64,000 nucleotides of DNA from Ramlibacter sp. (GTDB lineage: Bacteria > Pseudomonadota > Gammaproteobacteria > Burkholderiales > Burkholderiaceae_C): the NCBI GenBank assembly GCA_030695945.1, contig JAUYOG010000063.1, positions 1 to 64,000 of the forward strand, given 5' to 3'. Shown piece after piece: positions 9,151 through 18,340 of this stretch. A model generated the notes under the pieces. It saw nothing but the letters and a program-made list of their open reading frames with translations, did not search any database and had not been told where the DNA came from. Made by a program: the position numbers and the translations under genes. The stretch's first letter is position 1, and each line of letters begins with the position of its first letter.

Positions 9151-10095
9151 ATGAACATTCTTTTCGTCGCCGATCCGCTGGAAGTCTTCAAGACCTACAA
9201 GGACACGACCTTTTCCATGATGCGCGAGGCGCAGCGGCGCGGCCATCGCGTCGCGGCCTGCGAGCCGCAGGACCTGTCCTGGCGCACCGGCGACGTCGTC
9301 CGGGCCCGCGTGCGGGAGATCACGCTGACCGGCTCGCTGGACGAATGGTTCACGGTCGAGCGTGAAGGGCCGCGCGCGCTCAAGGACTTCGACGCCGCGC
9401 TGATGCGCAAGGACCCGCCGTTCGACAGCGAGTACTTCTACGCCACCCACCTGCTGGAGCAGGCCGAGCGCGAGGGCGCGCGCGCCTTCAACAAGCCGGC
9501 GTCGCTGCGCGACCACCCGGAGAAGCTCGCGATCATGGAGTTCCCGCAGTACATCGGCCCGACGCTGGTGACGCGTGACGCCGAGGACGTGAAGCGCTTC
9601 CACGCCGAGCACGAGGAGATCATCCTCAAGCCGCTGGACGGCATGGGCGGCATGGGCATCTTCCGGGTCGGGGCGGACGGCCTCAACCTGGGCTCGATCA
9701 TCGAGACGCTGAACCGCCACGGCACGACGACCATCATGGTCCAGCGTTTCCTGCCGGAGATCGCGCAGGGCGACAAGCGCATCCTCATCATCGGCGGCGA
9801 GCCCGTGCCCTTCAGCCTGGCCCGCATCCCGCAGGGCAGCGAGATCCGCGGCAACCTGGCCGCCGGCGGCAAGGGCGTCGCCCAGCCGCTGTCGGCGCGT
9901 GATTTCGAGATCGCCCGCGGCATCGGCCCGGTGCTGGCGGCGCGGGGCCTGCTGCTGGTGGGGCTGGACGTGATCGGCGACTGCCTGACCGAGATCAACG
10001 TGACCAGCCCGACCTGCTTCCAGGAGATCACGCAGCAGGCCGGCTTCGACGTGCCGGCGATGTTCCTGGGTGCGCTCGAAAAGGCGTTGCGCTAG
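9151..10095 (+). CDS. gshB: glutathione synthetase
   Basis: 314 residues from the ATG at 9151, matching E. coli GshB (316). It ligates gamma-glutamylcysteine and glycine using ATP. The start motif MNILFVADPLEVFKTYKDTTF is at the canonical position; an in-frame GTG at 9118 has an AGGA upstream but would add 11 unusual residues. The ATP-grasp domain shows LKPLDGMGGMGIFRV near residue 170 and the C-terminal GLDVIGDCLTEINVTSPT. Its stop codon interlocks with the stop of the convergent protease-like gene in a CTAG. Confidence 0.95.
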   Translation: MNILFVADPLEVFKTYKDTTFSMMREAQRRGHRVAACEPQDLSWRTGDVVRARVREITLTGSLDEWFTVEREGPRALKDFDAALMRKDPPFDSEYFYATHLLEQAEREGARAFNKPASLRDHPEKLAIMEFPQYIGPTLVTRDAEDVKRFHAEHEEIILKPLDGMGGMGIFRVGADGLNLGSIIETLNRHGTTTIMVQRFLPEIAQGDKRILIIGGEPVPFSLARIPQGSEIRGNLAAGGKGVAQPLSARDFEIARGIGPVLAARGLLLVGLDVIGDCLTEINVTSPTCFQEITQQAGFDVPAMFLGALEKALR

Positions 10096-10676
10096 CCCAC
10101 CAGCCCCGCCACCAGCCGCAGCGAGAGCGCCTCGTCGGCTTGCATGTACCAGTCCTTCTCCATCACGCGCTTCATCAGCGCGTCGGCGGTGAGCGCGCTG
10201 CCTTCCACCAGCTGCTCGAAGCCCCGGCGCTCCAGCTGCTGCCCGATCTCCAGCTCGGCCATGAGGTCCTGTGCGACCGACATCGCGGAACGCAGCGCGC
10301 CCGAGAGCTGGACGGTGCGTTCCATTCGCCGCTCGTGGATCAGCAGGACCGTGTCGCGCGTCAGGAACCGGTGCGAGGGCGGCACGGCGGCCATCACGGT
10401 GATCCCGGCGGAATAGACGTAGGTCTTTCCCAGGAAGAAGACTTCGCGCGCTTCCCGGAGCATGCGCACCTCCTGTGCGAGGCGGCGGGCGGTATCGGCC
10501 TCGCCGCCGGAGGTGCTGAGTTCCAGCACGACGGGGCCGCCTCCCTGCAATTGGCCGCACTGGTTGAGGTAGTTCTGCAGCATCTGCTCGTCGATGTTCC
10601 CGATCAGGCGGACGTCGGGGGTGAGCGAGGGCAAGGACGATTCGGGGCGGTTGCCGTTGTTCTTTCCCATGGGCAT
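10092..10676 (-). CDS. ClpP-like serine protease family protein
   Basis: 194 residues from the start at 10676 (the frame is open to 10727). The ClpP/crotonase fold is indicated by LIGNIDEQMLQNYL near the N-terminus, VVLELSTSGGEADTA (the oxyanion region), candidate nucleophile S89 in YVYSAGITVMA, H114 in LLIHERRM and D175 in MEKDWYMQADEALSLRLV. This gives an apparently intact Ser-His-Asp set. Unlike housekeeping ClpP, the sequence around the serine is YSAG rather than ASMAA, and no clpX or lon lies nearby. Its partner ATPase, if any, is unknown. The start is uncertain: there are two methionines two codons apart. It is convergent with gshB, overlapping by four bases. Confidence 0.72.
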   Translation of the reverse strand: MPMGKNNGNRPESSLPSLTPDVRLIGNIDEQMLQNYLNQCGQLQGGGPVVLELSTSGGEADTARRLAQEVRMLREAREVFFLGKTYVYSAGITVMAAVPPSHRFLTRDTVLLIHERRMERTVQLSGALRSAMSVAQDLMAELEIGQQLERRGFEQLVEGSALTADALMKRVMEKDWYMQADEALSLRLVAGLVG

Positions 10677-10755
10677 CGAGCGTGGCGCAAAGGCGCCGGC
10701 GCGCCAAGGGGGCGTCGCCCGCGCCATGCGGTAGGAAGCGGCCTACCGCCGCCCT

Positions 10756-11520
10756 TCAGGCCGCGGCTTGGCCGTCCACGAAGACGCGCAGCTCGCCCGG
10801 CGTCATCGCCGTCCACTCCTCGTTGGTCGTGAGCGGCGCCGTCACCACCACGGCCACCTTGTCCTGTGGCGTGGTGTTGCGCGCGAAGTCGATGGACAGG
10901 TCCTCGTCGGCCAGGTGGGCGTGCGCGAACGGGTGCTTGCGCTCCACGACGAAAAGGTTGGTAGAGCAATGCGCCCACAGCGCCTGCCCGTTGGACAGCA
11001 TGAAGTTGAAGGTGCCGTGGCTCGCGATGCGAGGGGTGAGCTCGCGCAGCGTCAACGTCAGCTCGTGCACGCTGGGCACGCCGGCGTGGGACTTCGCCAT
11101 CTCCTGCATCAGCCAGCAGAACGCCCGCTCGCTGTCGGTGGCGCCCACGGCGCGGAAGCTCGCGTGCAGGCGCGGATGGAAATTCTCGAGGTTGCCGTTG
11201 TGCGCGAAGACCCAGTAGCGCCCCCACAGCTCGCGCACGAACGGGTGGCAGTTCTCCAGCGCCACGGCGCCCTGCGTGGCCTTGCGGATGTGGGCGATGA
11301 CGTTGCGGCTCTTGATCGGGTAGCGGCGGATCAGCTCAGCCACGGGGGAATCGCAGGCCGGCTGGTGGTCCACGAAGTGCCGCAGCCCCGCGCCCTCGAA
11401 GAAGGCGATGCCCCAGCCGTCGGCGTGGTGGTCTGTGCGCCCGCCACGCTGGGCGAAACCGGTGAAGCTGAACGTCACGTCGGTCGGCGTGTTGCAGTTC
11501 ATCCCGAGCAGCTGGCACAT
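10756..11520 (-). CDS. class II glutamine amidotransferase (YafJ-like)
   Basis: 254 residues. Cys2 right after the initiator Met is the N-terminal nucleophile of Ntn glutamine amidotransferases. HADGWGIAFFEG near residue 32, VIAHIRKATQG near 73 and FAHNGNL near 105 are the expected substrate and oxyanion motifs. No synthase domain is attached, so the acceptor is unknown. Members of this YafJ-type group are free-standing and of uncertain role. The efflux pump gene lies four bases upstream on the same strand, suggesting joint transcription. Confidence 0.85.
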   Translation of the reverse strand: MCQLLGMNCNTPTDVTFSFTGFAQRGGRTDHHADGWGIAFFEGAGLRHFVDHQPACDSPVAELIRRYPIKSRNVIAHIRKATQGAVALENCHPFVRELWGRYWVFAHNGNLENFHPRLHASFRAVGATDSERAFCWLMQEMAKSHAGVPSVHELTLTLRELTPRIASHGTFNFMLSNGQALWAHCSTNLFVVERKHPFAHAHLADEDLSIDFARNTTPQDKVAVVVTAPLTTNEEWTAMTPGELRVFVDGQAAA

Positions 11521-11524
11521 GCGG

Positions 11525-12994
11525 CTATTGTGGCGCGTCCGGCGTCGTGGCGGGGTGGGCTTCGCGCAACTGCCACGCCGCCACCAACGCGAGCGCGCAC
11601 AGCGCCGACAACATCCAGAACACTTCGTTGAACGCCGCCAGCCGCGCCGTGCTGGTCACGGGGTTGGCCAGCGAGTCGCCATGCGCGGCGATGCGCCACT
11701 CCAGCATGATGCCGCACAGGCTCACCCCCGCGGCGCCACCGAGCATCCGCAGGAAGTTGATCGCGCTCGACCCCTGGGGGATCAGGCCCTTGTGCAGCGA
11801 GCGCATGGAGCCCAGGTTCAGTGACGGCAGGATGAAACCCAGCCCGATGCGCCCGAGGATCGCCCACGCCACCAGCACCCAGATGGGCGTCGCCAGGCCG
11901 ATCGTCACCATCAGCGCGAAGGAGAGCGCGAGCAGCGCCAGCCCGGTGCTGACGAGCACGCGGGTGGACTGGCGATCGGCGAGCCGGCCCACCAGCGCGA
12001 TCGTGATGGCGAGGATGAGGCCCGCCGGCAGCAGGATGGTGCCCACGTACGAGGGCGACAGTCCCAGTGCCAGCTGCATGTACACCGGCAGCAGGTAAGT
12101 GGAGCCGAAGAGCGCCGTGCCGTAGATGAAGGCCACGACGCTGCCCATCGCGAAGGTGCGGTACCCGAACAGCGCGAGGTCCATCAGCGGCGCGCCGCCG
12201 CCCGCCTTCAGGCGCCGTTGCCAGGCGATGAAGGCCACCAGCGCCAGGGCGGCAGCCGCCAGCAGCAGCCCGGCGATGACGCCGCCGACGTGCAGCTGCA
12301 CCAGGCCGTTGAGCAGGCAGAGCGTGCCGATCGCGCCCAGCAGCAGGCCGCGCCAGTCCAGCGTGCTGCCGCGCTGCGCGATCGCGCCGCCGGGCGCCGT
12401 CACCGGCACGAACTTCATGGCGAGCCACAGCGACGCCAGGCAGAACGGGACCACCATGAAGAAGATCGAGCGCCAGCCGAAGAAGTCCACCAGCACGCCG
12501 CCGATGCTCGGACCGAGCGCCGGCGCCAGCACGACGCCCATGCCGAACACGCCGCTGGCCCGCCCCTGCTTGTCGGGCTCGAAAGCGTGCAGGATGATGA
12601 TGGCCGGCACGGGCTGCACCACCCCGGCCGCCAGCCCTTCGGCCACGCGCGCGGCCAGCACCAGGCTGAAATCATTCGAGAACCCGCCGACCAGTCCGCC
12701 CGCCATCAGCAGCAGCATGGTTGCGACGTAGGTGCGACGGTAGCCGTAGCGCCCCAGCAGCCACGGCGTGGTGAGCATCGACACCGTCATCGCCACCATG
12801 AAGCCGGAGCTCACCCATTGGGCGCGTTCCTGCCCCAGCGCAAAGTGCTGGCTCATGTCGGGAATAGCGACGTTCACGATCGTGGACGACATGATCGACG
12901 CCATGGTGCCGACCATGACGGACAGGAGCAGCAGCCATCGGTAGCGCGGGCCGTGGCGCTCGCTCAGGGCGGCCAGGGTGTCGCCGCTGCTCAA
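11525..12994 (-). CDS. DHA2-family multidrug efflux MFS transporter (EmrB-like)
   Basis: 489 residues, 14 predicted membrane segments, an inner-membrane proton-driven exporter. Family marks are ASIMSSTIVNVAIPDM at the first helix (the DHA2 motif-D1 region), QWVSSGFMVAMTVSMLTTPWLLGRYGYRR (motif A) and GVFGMGVVLAPALGPSIGG (antiporter motif C near residue 150). No membrane-fusion partner (EmrA) is adjacent. It is divergent from the CoA-transferase at 13089 with a 94-base shared upstream region. Substrate unknown. Confidence 0.88.
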   Translation of the reverse strand: MSSGDTLAALSERHGPRYRWLLLLSVMVGTMASIMSSTIVNVAIPDMSQHFALGQERAQWVSSGFMVAMTVSMLTTPWLLGRYGYRRTYVATMLLLMAGGLVGGFSNDFSLVLAARVAEGLAAGVVQPVPAIIILHAFEPDKQGRASGVFGMGVVLAPALGPSIGGVLVDFFGWRSIFFMVVPFCLASLWLAMKFVPVTAPGGAIAQRGSTLDWRGLLLGAIGTLCLLNGLVQLHVGGVIAGLLLAAAALALVAFIAWQRRLKAGGGAPLMDLALFGYRTFAMGSVVAFIYGTALFGSTYLLPVYMQLALGLSPSYVGTILLPAGLILAITIALVGRLADRQSTRVLVSTGLALLALSFALMVTIGLATPIWVLVAWAILGRIGLGFILPSLNLGSMRSLHKGLIPQGSSAINFLRMLGGAAGVSLCGIMLEWRIAAHGDSLANPVTSTARLAAFNEVFWMLSALCALALVAAWQLREAHPATTPDAPQ

Positions 12995-13088
12995 GCCGGT
13001 CCCGTGAGAGTGGGGGGTGCCATGGGTTTTCCTGAAGTCGTGACTGCGCGGTGAGAGCGATGATAGAAGCCTTCAACGGAGAGCTGCC

Positions 13089-15032
13089 TTGACCACCGAC
13101 CTGAACCCCCACGCGCCGCTGGGCGGGCGCCGCAACAAGGTCGTGACCGCCGCCGAAGCCGTGCGGCTGATCCACGACGGCGACACCGTGGCCACCGGCG
13201 GCTTCGTGGGCATCGGCTTCGCCGAGGAAGTGGCTGTTGCGCTGGAGGCGCGCTTCCTGGCCACGCAGGCGGAGACCGGCAGCGGCTCGCCGCACGCGCT
13301 GACGCTGGTGTACGCCGCGGGCCAGGGCGACGGCAAGCAGCGCGGCCTGAACCACATGGGCCACGCGGGCATGGTCAAGCGTGTCGTCGGCGGCCACTGG
13401 GGATTGGTGCCGGCGCTGCAGAAGCTGGCCGTCGCCAACGAAATCGAGGCTTACAACCTGCCCCAGGGTGTGCTGACCCACCTGTTCCGCGACATCGCGG
13501 CCGGCAAGCCCGGCACGCTCACGCGCGTCGGGCTGGATACCTTCGTCGATCCGCGCCACGGCGGCGGCCGCATCAACGCGCGCACCACGGAAGAACTGGT
13601 GCGCCTGATGGAGATCGACGGGCAGGAGTACCTGTTCTACAAGGCCTTCCCGATCTCGGTCGGCATCATCCGCGCCACCACCGCGGACCCGGACGGCAAC
13701 CTCACCATGGAGCGCGAGGCGCTGACGCTGGAGGCGCTGGCCATTGCGATGGCGGCGCACAACTCCGGCGGCATCGTCATCGCCCAGGTCGAGCGCATCG
13801 CCGAACGTGGCACGCTGCATCCGCGGCAGGTGAAGGTGCCCGGAGTGATGGTCGATGCGGTGGTGGTCGCCACCGACCCGGCCTACCACATGCAGACCTT
13901 CATCGAGCAGTACAACCCCGCGTATTCGGGTGAGATCCGCGTCCCGATGGACCAGCTCAAGAAGATGGCGATGGACGAGCGAAAGGTCATCGCCCGGCGC
14001 GCGGCGCTGGAACTCAAGGCCAACAGCGTGGTGAACCTGGGCATCGGCATGCCCGAGGGGGTGGCGGCCGTGGCCGCCGAGGAGCGCGTGATCGACCTGG
14101 TGACGCTCACCGCCGAGCCGGGCGTGATCGGCGGCATCCCCGCGAGCGGCTTGTCCTTCGGCGCGGCCGTCAACAGCCAGGCAGTGATCGACCAGCCCAA
14201 CCAGTTCGACTTCTACGACGGCGGTGGCCTCGACCTCGCGGTGCTGGGTCTGGCGCAGGCCGACGCCGAAGGCAACCTCAACGTGAGCAAGTTCGGCACC
14301 CGTGTCGCCGGCGCGGGCGGCTTCATCAACATCAGCCAGAACGCCAAGACCGTGGTGTTCGTCGGCACCTTCACCGCCGGCGACCTGTCAGTCAAGATCG
14401 AGAACGGCAAGGTCCGCATCGAGAGCGAAGGCACCATGCGCAAATTCGTCAAGCAGGTCGAACACCGCACCTTCAGCGGCCGCGAGGCACGGCGCCGCGG
14501 CCAGAAGGTCTGGTATGTCACAGAACGCTGTGTGTTCCGCCTGGACGATGCGGGCGGCCTGGAGCTGGTGGAAATCGCACCCGGCATCGACCTGGACCGC
14601 GACGTGCTCGGGCAGATGGACTTCATGCCGTCCATCAGCCCGGAGTTGCGGCTGATGGACGCCGCCATCTTCACCGACGCGCCGATCCGGCTGCGCGACC
14701 GGCTGCTGGCCAAGCCGCTGGCACAGCGCTACGAGCTGGACCGCGAGCACCGGATGCTCTTCATCAACTTCGAGGGGCTGCACATCGGCAGCAAGGCGGC
14801 CATCGCCGAAGTCGAACGGACCGCGACGCACCTGCTCGAGCCGGTGGTGGGAAGCCCCGAGGAACGTGTCGCGGCAGTGGTGAACTACGACAACTTCACC
14901 ATCCTGCCCGGCCTGGTGGACGAGTACTCCGCGATGGTCCAGCGCCTGACGGACCGCTTCTACAGCCGCGTCACGCGCTACGGCACGGGCGGCTTCCTGA
15001 AGGCCAAGCTCGAAGGCCGGGTGGCGAGTTGA
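13089..15032 (+). CDS. acyl-CoA:acetate/3-ketoacid CoA-transferase, fused alpha-beta, with C-terminal extension
   Basis: 647 residues from a TTG start at 13089, with GGAGAG about six bases upstream. Family I CoA-transferase with both halves on one chain: alpha-like residues 20-290 ([17 protein letters not shown]) and beta-like 315-530 ([15 protein letters not shown], then the catalytic glutamate E343 in TAEPGVIGG). Single-chain YdiF/propionate CoA-transferases are about 520-530 residues, so roughly 110 residues from about 535 on are extra; this tail ([28 protein letters not shown]) is not a known catalytic part. It probably moves CoA between short-chain acids and ketoacids. Isolated, divergent from the efflux pump. 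Confidence 0.85.
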   Translation: MTTDLNPHAPLGGRRNKVVTAAEAVRLIHDGDTVATGGFVGIGFAEEVAVALEARFLATQAETGSGSPHALTLVYAAGQGDGKQRGLNHMGHAGMVKRVVGGHWGLVPALQKLAVANEIEAYNLPQGVLTHLFRDIAAGKPGTLTRVGLDTFVDPRHGGGRINARTTEELVRLMEIDGQEYLFYKAFPISVGIIRATTADPDGNLTMEREALTLEALAIAMAAHNSGGIVIAQVERIAERGTLHPRQVKVPGVMVDAVVVATDPAYHMQTFIEQYNPAYSGEIRVPMDQLKKMAMDERKVIARRAALELKANSVVNLGIGMPEGVAAVAAEERVIDLVTLTAEPGVIGGIPASGLSFGAAVNSQAVIDQPNQFDFYDGGGLDLAVLGLAQADAEGNLNVSKFGTRVAGAGGFINISQNAKTVVFVGTFTAGDLSVKIENGKVRIESEGTMRKFVKQVEHRTFSGREARRRGQKVWYVTERCVFRLDDAGGLELVEIAPGIDLDRDVLGQMDFMPSISPELRLMDAAIFTDAPIRLRDRLLAKPLAQRYELDREHRMLFINFEGLHIGSKAAIAEVERTATHLLEPVVGSPEERVAAVVNYDNFTILPGLVDEYSAMVQRLTDRFYSRVTRYGTGGFLKAKLEGRVAS

Positions 15033-15037
15033 GGCCC

Positions 15038-15107
15038 GTCATTGCGGGCTCGACCCGCAATCCATCTTCGCGCGCCGACATGGATGCCGGACCAAGTCCG
15101 GCATGAC
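15038..15107. repeat. pair of dispersed palindromic repeats, copies 4 and 5
   Basis: 15038-15063 is a copy of the ATTGCGGG/CCCGCAAT hairpin; 15082-15107 is an ATGCCGGA/TCCGGCAT hairpin with loop CCAAG in the opposite orientation. Together they form a head-to-head pair in the gap between two convergent genes, consistent with a bidirectional 3'-end structure or a REP-like doublet. Confidence 0.75.
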
Positions 15108-15109
15108 AG

Positions 15110-15322
15110 TCACTCCTTCGCGGCGCAGGCCCGGCAGATGCAGGCCTTGCGCTGGGCGTGCGCGGGGACGCGCGACAGCACTTCGGCGCTGAAATCCACC
15201 TGCGTGCACCAGCAGGGCGGCTGCGCGACGCCGGTTTCGCGCGCGACCTCGTTGGCGCACGCGTTGGCCTGCCCGCACAAGGGGCAGCGCGTCGGGTCGA
15301 TCGCGGGGGATGCGCTTGTCAT
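15110..15322 (-). CDS. small cysteine-rich CWC-domain protein
   Basis: 70 residues from the ATG at 15322. Seven cysteines: CPLCG and C at residues 13-22, CWC at 37-39, and C-x-C-x2-C near the C-terminus. This matches the cysteine-rich CWC family (PF14375), a small presumed metal-binding protein of unknown role. No signal peptide. It is convergent with the CoA-transferase and separated from it by the repeat pair. The LysR gene next to it on the same strand starts 917 bases away and ends 26 bases upstream, so they may be cotranscribed. Confidence 0.8.
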   Translation of the reverse strand: MTSASPAIDPTRCPLCGQANACANEVARETGVAQPPCWCTQVDFSAEVLSRVPAHAQRKACICRACAAKE

Positions 15323-15348
15323 GACCGGCAGTCTAGCGCGGTGCGCGC

Positions 15349-16239
15349 TCACGGCAGCCGGATCCGATCGGCCAGATGCTGGTAAACGGCGGCGATGCGG
15401 CGCAGGTGGCGCGACTCGGGATGCGCCAGCAGCCACAGCTCGGACTCGCAGCCGGGCAGCGGGTCCGCGAGGGCGACGAGCCGGGGCTCGCCCTCCAACA
15501 TGAAGTGGGGCAGGATGCCCACGCCCAGGCCGGCCATCACGGCATCCGCGACCGACACGATGCTGTCCACCAGATGCCGCGGCGCGAGCTTGGGAAACCG
15601 TTTGCGCCGCCACCGCACCGAGGGGTGCTCGGGCATCGCCTCGTCGGGCGCGATCCAGTCGTGCGCGTCCAGCGCCTGGCGCCGGCGCGCGGCCGGCATG
15701 CTGCGCGCGGCGCACGGCACGAAGCGGATCTGCCCCAGGTGCCGGCCCACCAGGTGTTCCGGCGCGCGGGCCGTCGCGCGCAGTGCCAAGTCGGCATCGC
15801 GGCGGTTGAGGCTCGCCAGTTCGTTGCCCGCATGCAGTTCCAGCTGCAGCTGCGGGTGCTGCGCCGCCAGGGTCGGCAGGCAGGGCAACACCAGGCCCCG
15901 CAGCAGTGAGTCGGTGGTGGTGAGGCGCACACGCCCGGCGACTTCGGCGTTCGCGCCGTGGGCGGCCGCGCGCGCGGCCTCCAGCTCGGCCTCGATGCGC
16001 TCGGCGTGGCGCGCGATTTCCAGCATCGCGTCGGACGGCAGGTAGCCCTGGCGCGTGCGCTCGAAGAGGCGCTGGCCCAGGCTCTTCTCGATGCGCTGCA
16101 CGCCGCGAAACACCGTGGAGGCATCGGCGGCCAAACGCGACGCCGCACCCGCGAGGGTACCGCCGCGCACCAGGGCCAGCAGCAGCTGCAGGTCACCGGC
16201 CGTCAGCGCGTATTGCGCTTTTGCAATGGGAAATTTCAT
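15349..16239 (-). CDS. LysR-family transcriptional regulator
   Basis: 296 residues. Winged helix-turn-helix at about residues 15-70 (LLLALVRGGTLAGAASRLAADASTV), followed by the periplasmic-binding-like effector domain. ADASTVFRGVQRIE replaces the more usual QPAVS-type recognition stretch. It is divergent from the glutathione S-transferase at 16306, the classical LysR layout, with a 66-base intergenic region carrying TTGCAAT elements, so it probably regulates that gene and itself. Confidence 0.88.
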   Translation of the reverse strand: MKFPIAKAQYALTAGDLQLLLALVRGGTLAGAASRLAADASTVFRGVQRIEKSLGQRLFERTRQGYLPSDAMLEIARHAERIEAELEAARAAAHGANAEVAGRVRLTTTDSLLRGLVLPCLPTLAAQHPQLQLELHAGNELASLNRRDADLALRATARAPEHLVGRHLGQIRFVPCAARSMPAARRRQALDAHDWIAPDEAMPEHPSVRWRRKRFPKLAPRHLVDSIVSVADAVMAGLGVGILPHFMLEGEPRLVALADPLPGCESELWLLAHPESRHLRRIAAVYQHLADRIRLP

Positions 16240-16269
16240 GTTTGCCTATTTTCATTGCACCGTTGCAAT
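16221..16269. promoter_or_regulatory. divergent LysR/GST control region with TTGCAAT palindrome
   Basis: 16254-16269 is the palindrome ATTGCA-CCGT-TGCAAT, and a third half-site TTGCAAT lies at 16221-16227, inside the first codons of the LysR gene. An A+T-rich stretch between them can hold the divergent promoters. Candidate operator for the LysR protein; binding is inference. Confidence 0.5.
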
Positions 16270-16305
16270 CCTACATTCGCTTCCTCCCCATTGCCAAGGA
16301 ACCCC

Positions 16306-16920
16306 ATGAAGCTCTACTACTCTCCCAGCGCCTGCTCGCAGGCCGTCCACATCGCGCTGCGCGAAGCGGGGCTTGACGCCGCCCTCGCCAAGGTGGACCT
16401 CGCGAGCCACCGCCTCGAAGGCGGCGGAGACTACTTCGCCGTCAACCCGCGCGGCTACGTCCCGGTGCTGGAACTGCAGGACGGCAGCCGGCATACCGAA
16501 GTGGCGGCGCTGCTCCAGTACCTCGGCGACCTCGCGCCCGCGAGCGGCCTGATGCCGAAGTTCGGCACGGCGCAGCGCTTCGAGGTGATCAAGTGGCTCA
16601 CGTTCGTCTCCAGCGAGATGCACAAGGTGTTCAGCCCCTGGCTGTGGCACAAGGAAACGGCCGACGCCACGCGCAAGGACTGCAAGGACAAGCTGGCGTT
16701 GCGCTTCGCCGAGCTCGACCGCGTGTTCGGCGAGCGGCAGTATCTGGCGGGCGGCAGTTTCACGGCCGCCGATGCCTACGCGTTCGTGATCGTCAGCTGG
16801 GCGCCGATGCTGGGAATGAGCCTGAAGGCCTATCCGCAGCTGCAGGCGTGGATGGCACGCGTCGCCCAGCGCCCGGCCGTGCGCGCGGCGCTGGTGGCCG
16901 AGGGCCTGCTGAAGGACTGA
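16306..16920 (+). CDS. glutathione S-transferase
   Basis: 204 residues from the ATG at 16306, with an AAGGA ribosome site. Thioredoxin-like N-terminal domain (MKLYYSPSACSQAVHIALREAG; the serine/cysteine at residues 8-10 is the beta-class catalytic position), VNPRGYVPVLEL with the cis-proline near residue 54, then the all-helical C-terminal domain (AADAYAFVIVSW). Resembles beta-class bacterial GSTs. It is divergent from the LysR gene and one base ahead of a second GST, so the two form a unit. Confidence 0.9.
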   Translation: MKLYYSPSACSQAVHIALREAGLDAALAKVDLASHRLEGGGDYFAVNPRGYVPVLELQDGSRHTEVAALLQYLGDLAPASGLMPKFGTAQRFEVIKWLTFVSSEMHKVFSPWLWHKETADATRKDCKDKLALRFAELDRVFGERQYLAGGSFTAADAYAFVIVSWAPMLGMSLKAYPQLQAWMARVAQRPAVRAALVAEGLLKD

Positions 16921-16921
16921 G

Positions 16922-17593
16922 ATGGACCTGACCCTCATCAGCCACCATCTCTGTCCCTACGTGCAGCGCGCCGCGATCATGCTGGCGGAGAAGGGCACGC
17001 CCTTCACGCGCCGGTATGTGGACCTGTCGGCCAAGCCCGGCTGGTTCCTGGCGATCTCGCCGCTGGGCAAGACGCCGGTGCTGGTGGCGGACGGCGAGCC
17101 GCTGTTCGAGTCGGCCGTGATCTGCGAGTACCTGGACGACACCCTCGCGCCCCGGCTGCACCCGGCCGATGCGCTGCGCCGGGCGCGCGATCGGGGCTGG
17201 ATGGAGTTCGGCTCGGCCATCCTGAACACGATCGCCGGGTTCTACAACGCGCCCGACGCCCAGGCCCTCGAGGCGCGCCGCGGCGAGCTGCGCGACAGGT
17301 TCCGGCAGGTCGAAGACGTGCTGGCCGGCGCCGGGCCGTATTTCGCCGGCGAGCGGTTCGGCATGGTGGACGCGGTGTTCGGCCCGGTCTTCCGCTACTT
17401 CGACGTGTTCGAGCAGCTGGGCGAGCCGGGCCCCTTCGCGGGCCTGCCGCGCGTGCAAGCCTGGCGCTTGGCGCTGGCGGGCCGGCCGTCGGTGCAGGCG
17501 GCGGTGGCCGGGGACTACGGCGAGCGGCTCACCCGGTTCCTGCGCGACCGGGGTTCGGAACTTTCTCGCCGCATCGCCCAGCGCCTCGGGTAA
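16922..17593 (+). CDS. glutathione S-transferase family protein (SspA/omega-like)
   Basis: 223 residues. The N-terminal SHHLCPYVQRAAIMLAEKG carries CPY-V, the cysteine active site of omega/SspA-type GSTs, followed by SPLGKTPVLV (cis-Pro) and ESAVICEYLDD (glutathione gamma-glutamyl contact). The C-terminal helical domain follows. The start at 16922 is one base after the stop of the previous GST, implying translational coupling. Probably a thiol transferase or dehalogenase-type GST; substrate unknown. Confidence 0.88.
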   Translation: MDLTLISHHLCPYVQRAAIMLAEKGTPFTRRYVDLSAKPGWFLAISPLGKTPVLVADGEPLFESAVICEYLDDTLAPRLHPADALRRARDRGWMEFGSAILNTIAGFYNAPDAQALEARRGELRDRFRQVEDVLAGAGPYFAGERFGMVDAVFGPVFRYFDVFEQLGEPGPFAGLPRVQAWRLALAGRPSVQAAVAGDYGERLTRFLRDRGSELSRRIAQRLG

Positions 17594-17653
17594 ACCGCAG
17601 TGGGCGCGCGGGCGCGGGCCGGTGATCATCCCGCCATCGCGAGGGGGACAGTC

Positions 17654-18289
17654 ATGGATTCGGATTCCATCTTTCAGCTGACGCGGCGCTCGTTCGTCGC
17701 GGCCTTCGCCGCGTGGGCAGCCGCCGCTCGCGCCCAGGACGAGGGCAAGGGCTGCGCCGTGATCCTGCTGCACGCCAAGTCATCGGGGCCGCAAAGCCTT
17801 GCCGCGCTGGCCAAGAAAATGCAGCCGGCCTGCGCCGGCCGCGCGGTGGAGATGCCGTGGTCGTCCAGGCGCGCGGCGGACAAGGCCGGCGGCGACGCCC
17901 TGCGCGAGATCGCCGCACAGGCCAAGGCCCTGCGCTACCAGGGCTACAAGCGCATCGTGGTGCTGGGCCAGGGGCTGGGGGCGAACGCAGCCTTCGCTTA
18001 CGCGGCCAAAGGCGACGTGGACGCCGTGGTGGCGCTGGGCGGAGACGGCGCAGCGGCGCCTGCCTCGTTCGCCGCGCTGCCCGCCCTCGCGCCGCAGATC
18101 GCGCAGCATGTCCCGGTGCTGTGGCTGGTGGGCAGCAACGATCCGCTGCGCGAGCGCGGCGAGGACTTCGCTTTCGCCAAGGCGCCGCCGCACCCGGCGA
18201 GCAAGTTCCAGCTGCTCAAGTCCGACCTCGGCAATGCGCCCGAAGCGGCCGCGGGGCCGATCCAGGAGTGGATCAAGGCGCTGGACTGA
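17654..18289 (+). CDS. Tat-exported alpha/beta-hydrolase-like protein
   Basis: 211 residues from the ATG at 17654, with GAGGGGGA upstream. LTRRSFVAAFAAWAAAARAQ near the start is a twin-arginine signal ending in an AxA-type cleavage site. The mature part shows VILLHAKSSGP and IVVLGQGLGANAAFAYAA, which fits an alpha/beta-hydrolase nucleophile elbow in layout, but the elbow reads GQGLG without serine, so a classical serine hydrolase is unlikely. It resembles DUF3530-type or dienelactone-hydrolase-like proteins. Probably periplasmic. It is convergent with glcB. Confidence 0.7.
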   Translation: MDSDSIFQLTRRSFVAAFAAWAAAARAQDEGKGCAVILLHAKSSGPQSLAALAKKMQPACAGRAVEMPWSSRRAADKAGGDALREIAAQAKALRYQGYKRIVVLGQGLGANAAFAYAAKGDVDAVVALGGDGAAAPASFAALPALAPQIAQHVPVLWLVGSNDPLRERGEDFAFAKAPPHPASKFQLLKSDLGNAPEAAAGPIQEWIKALD

Positions 18290-18340
18290 GTCGCCGCAGC
18301 GTGGCGTCATGCGGTTGCCGCAGGGCCGCCAGCGGTGGGC

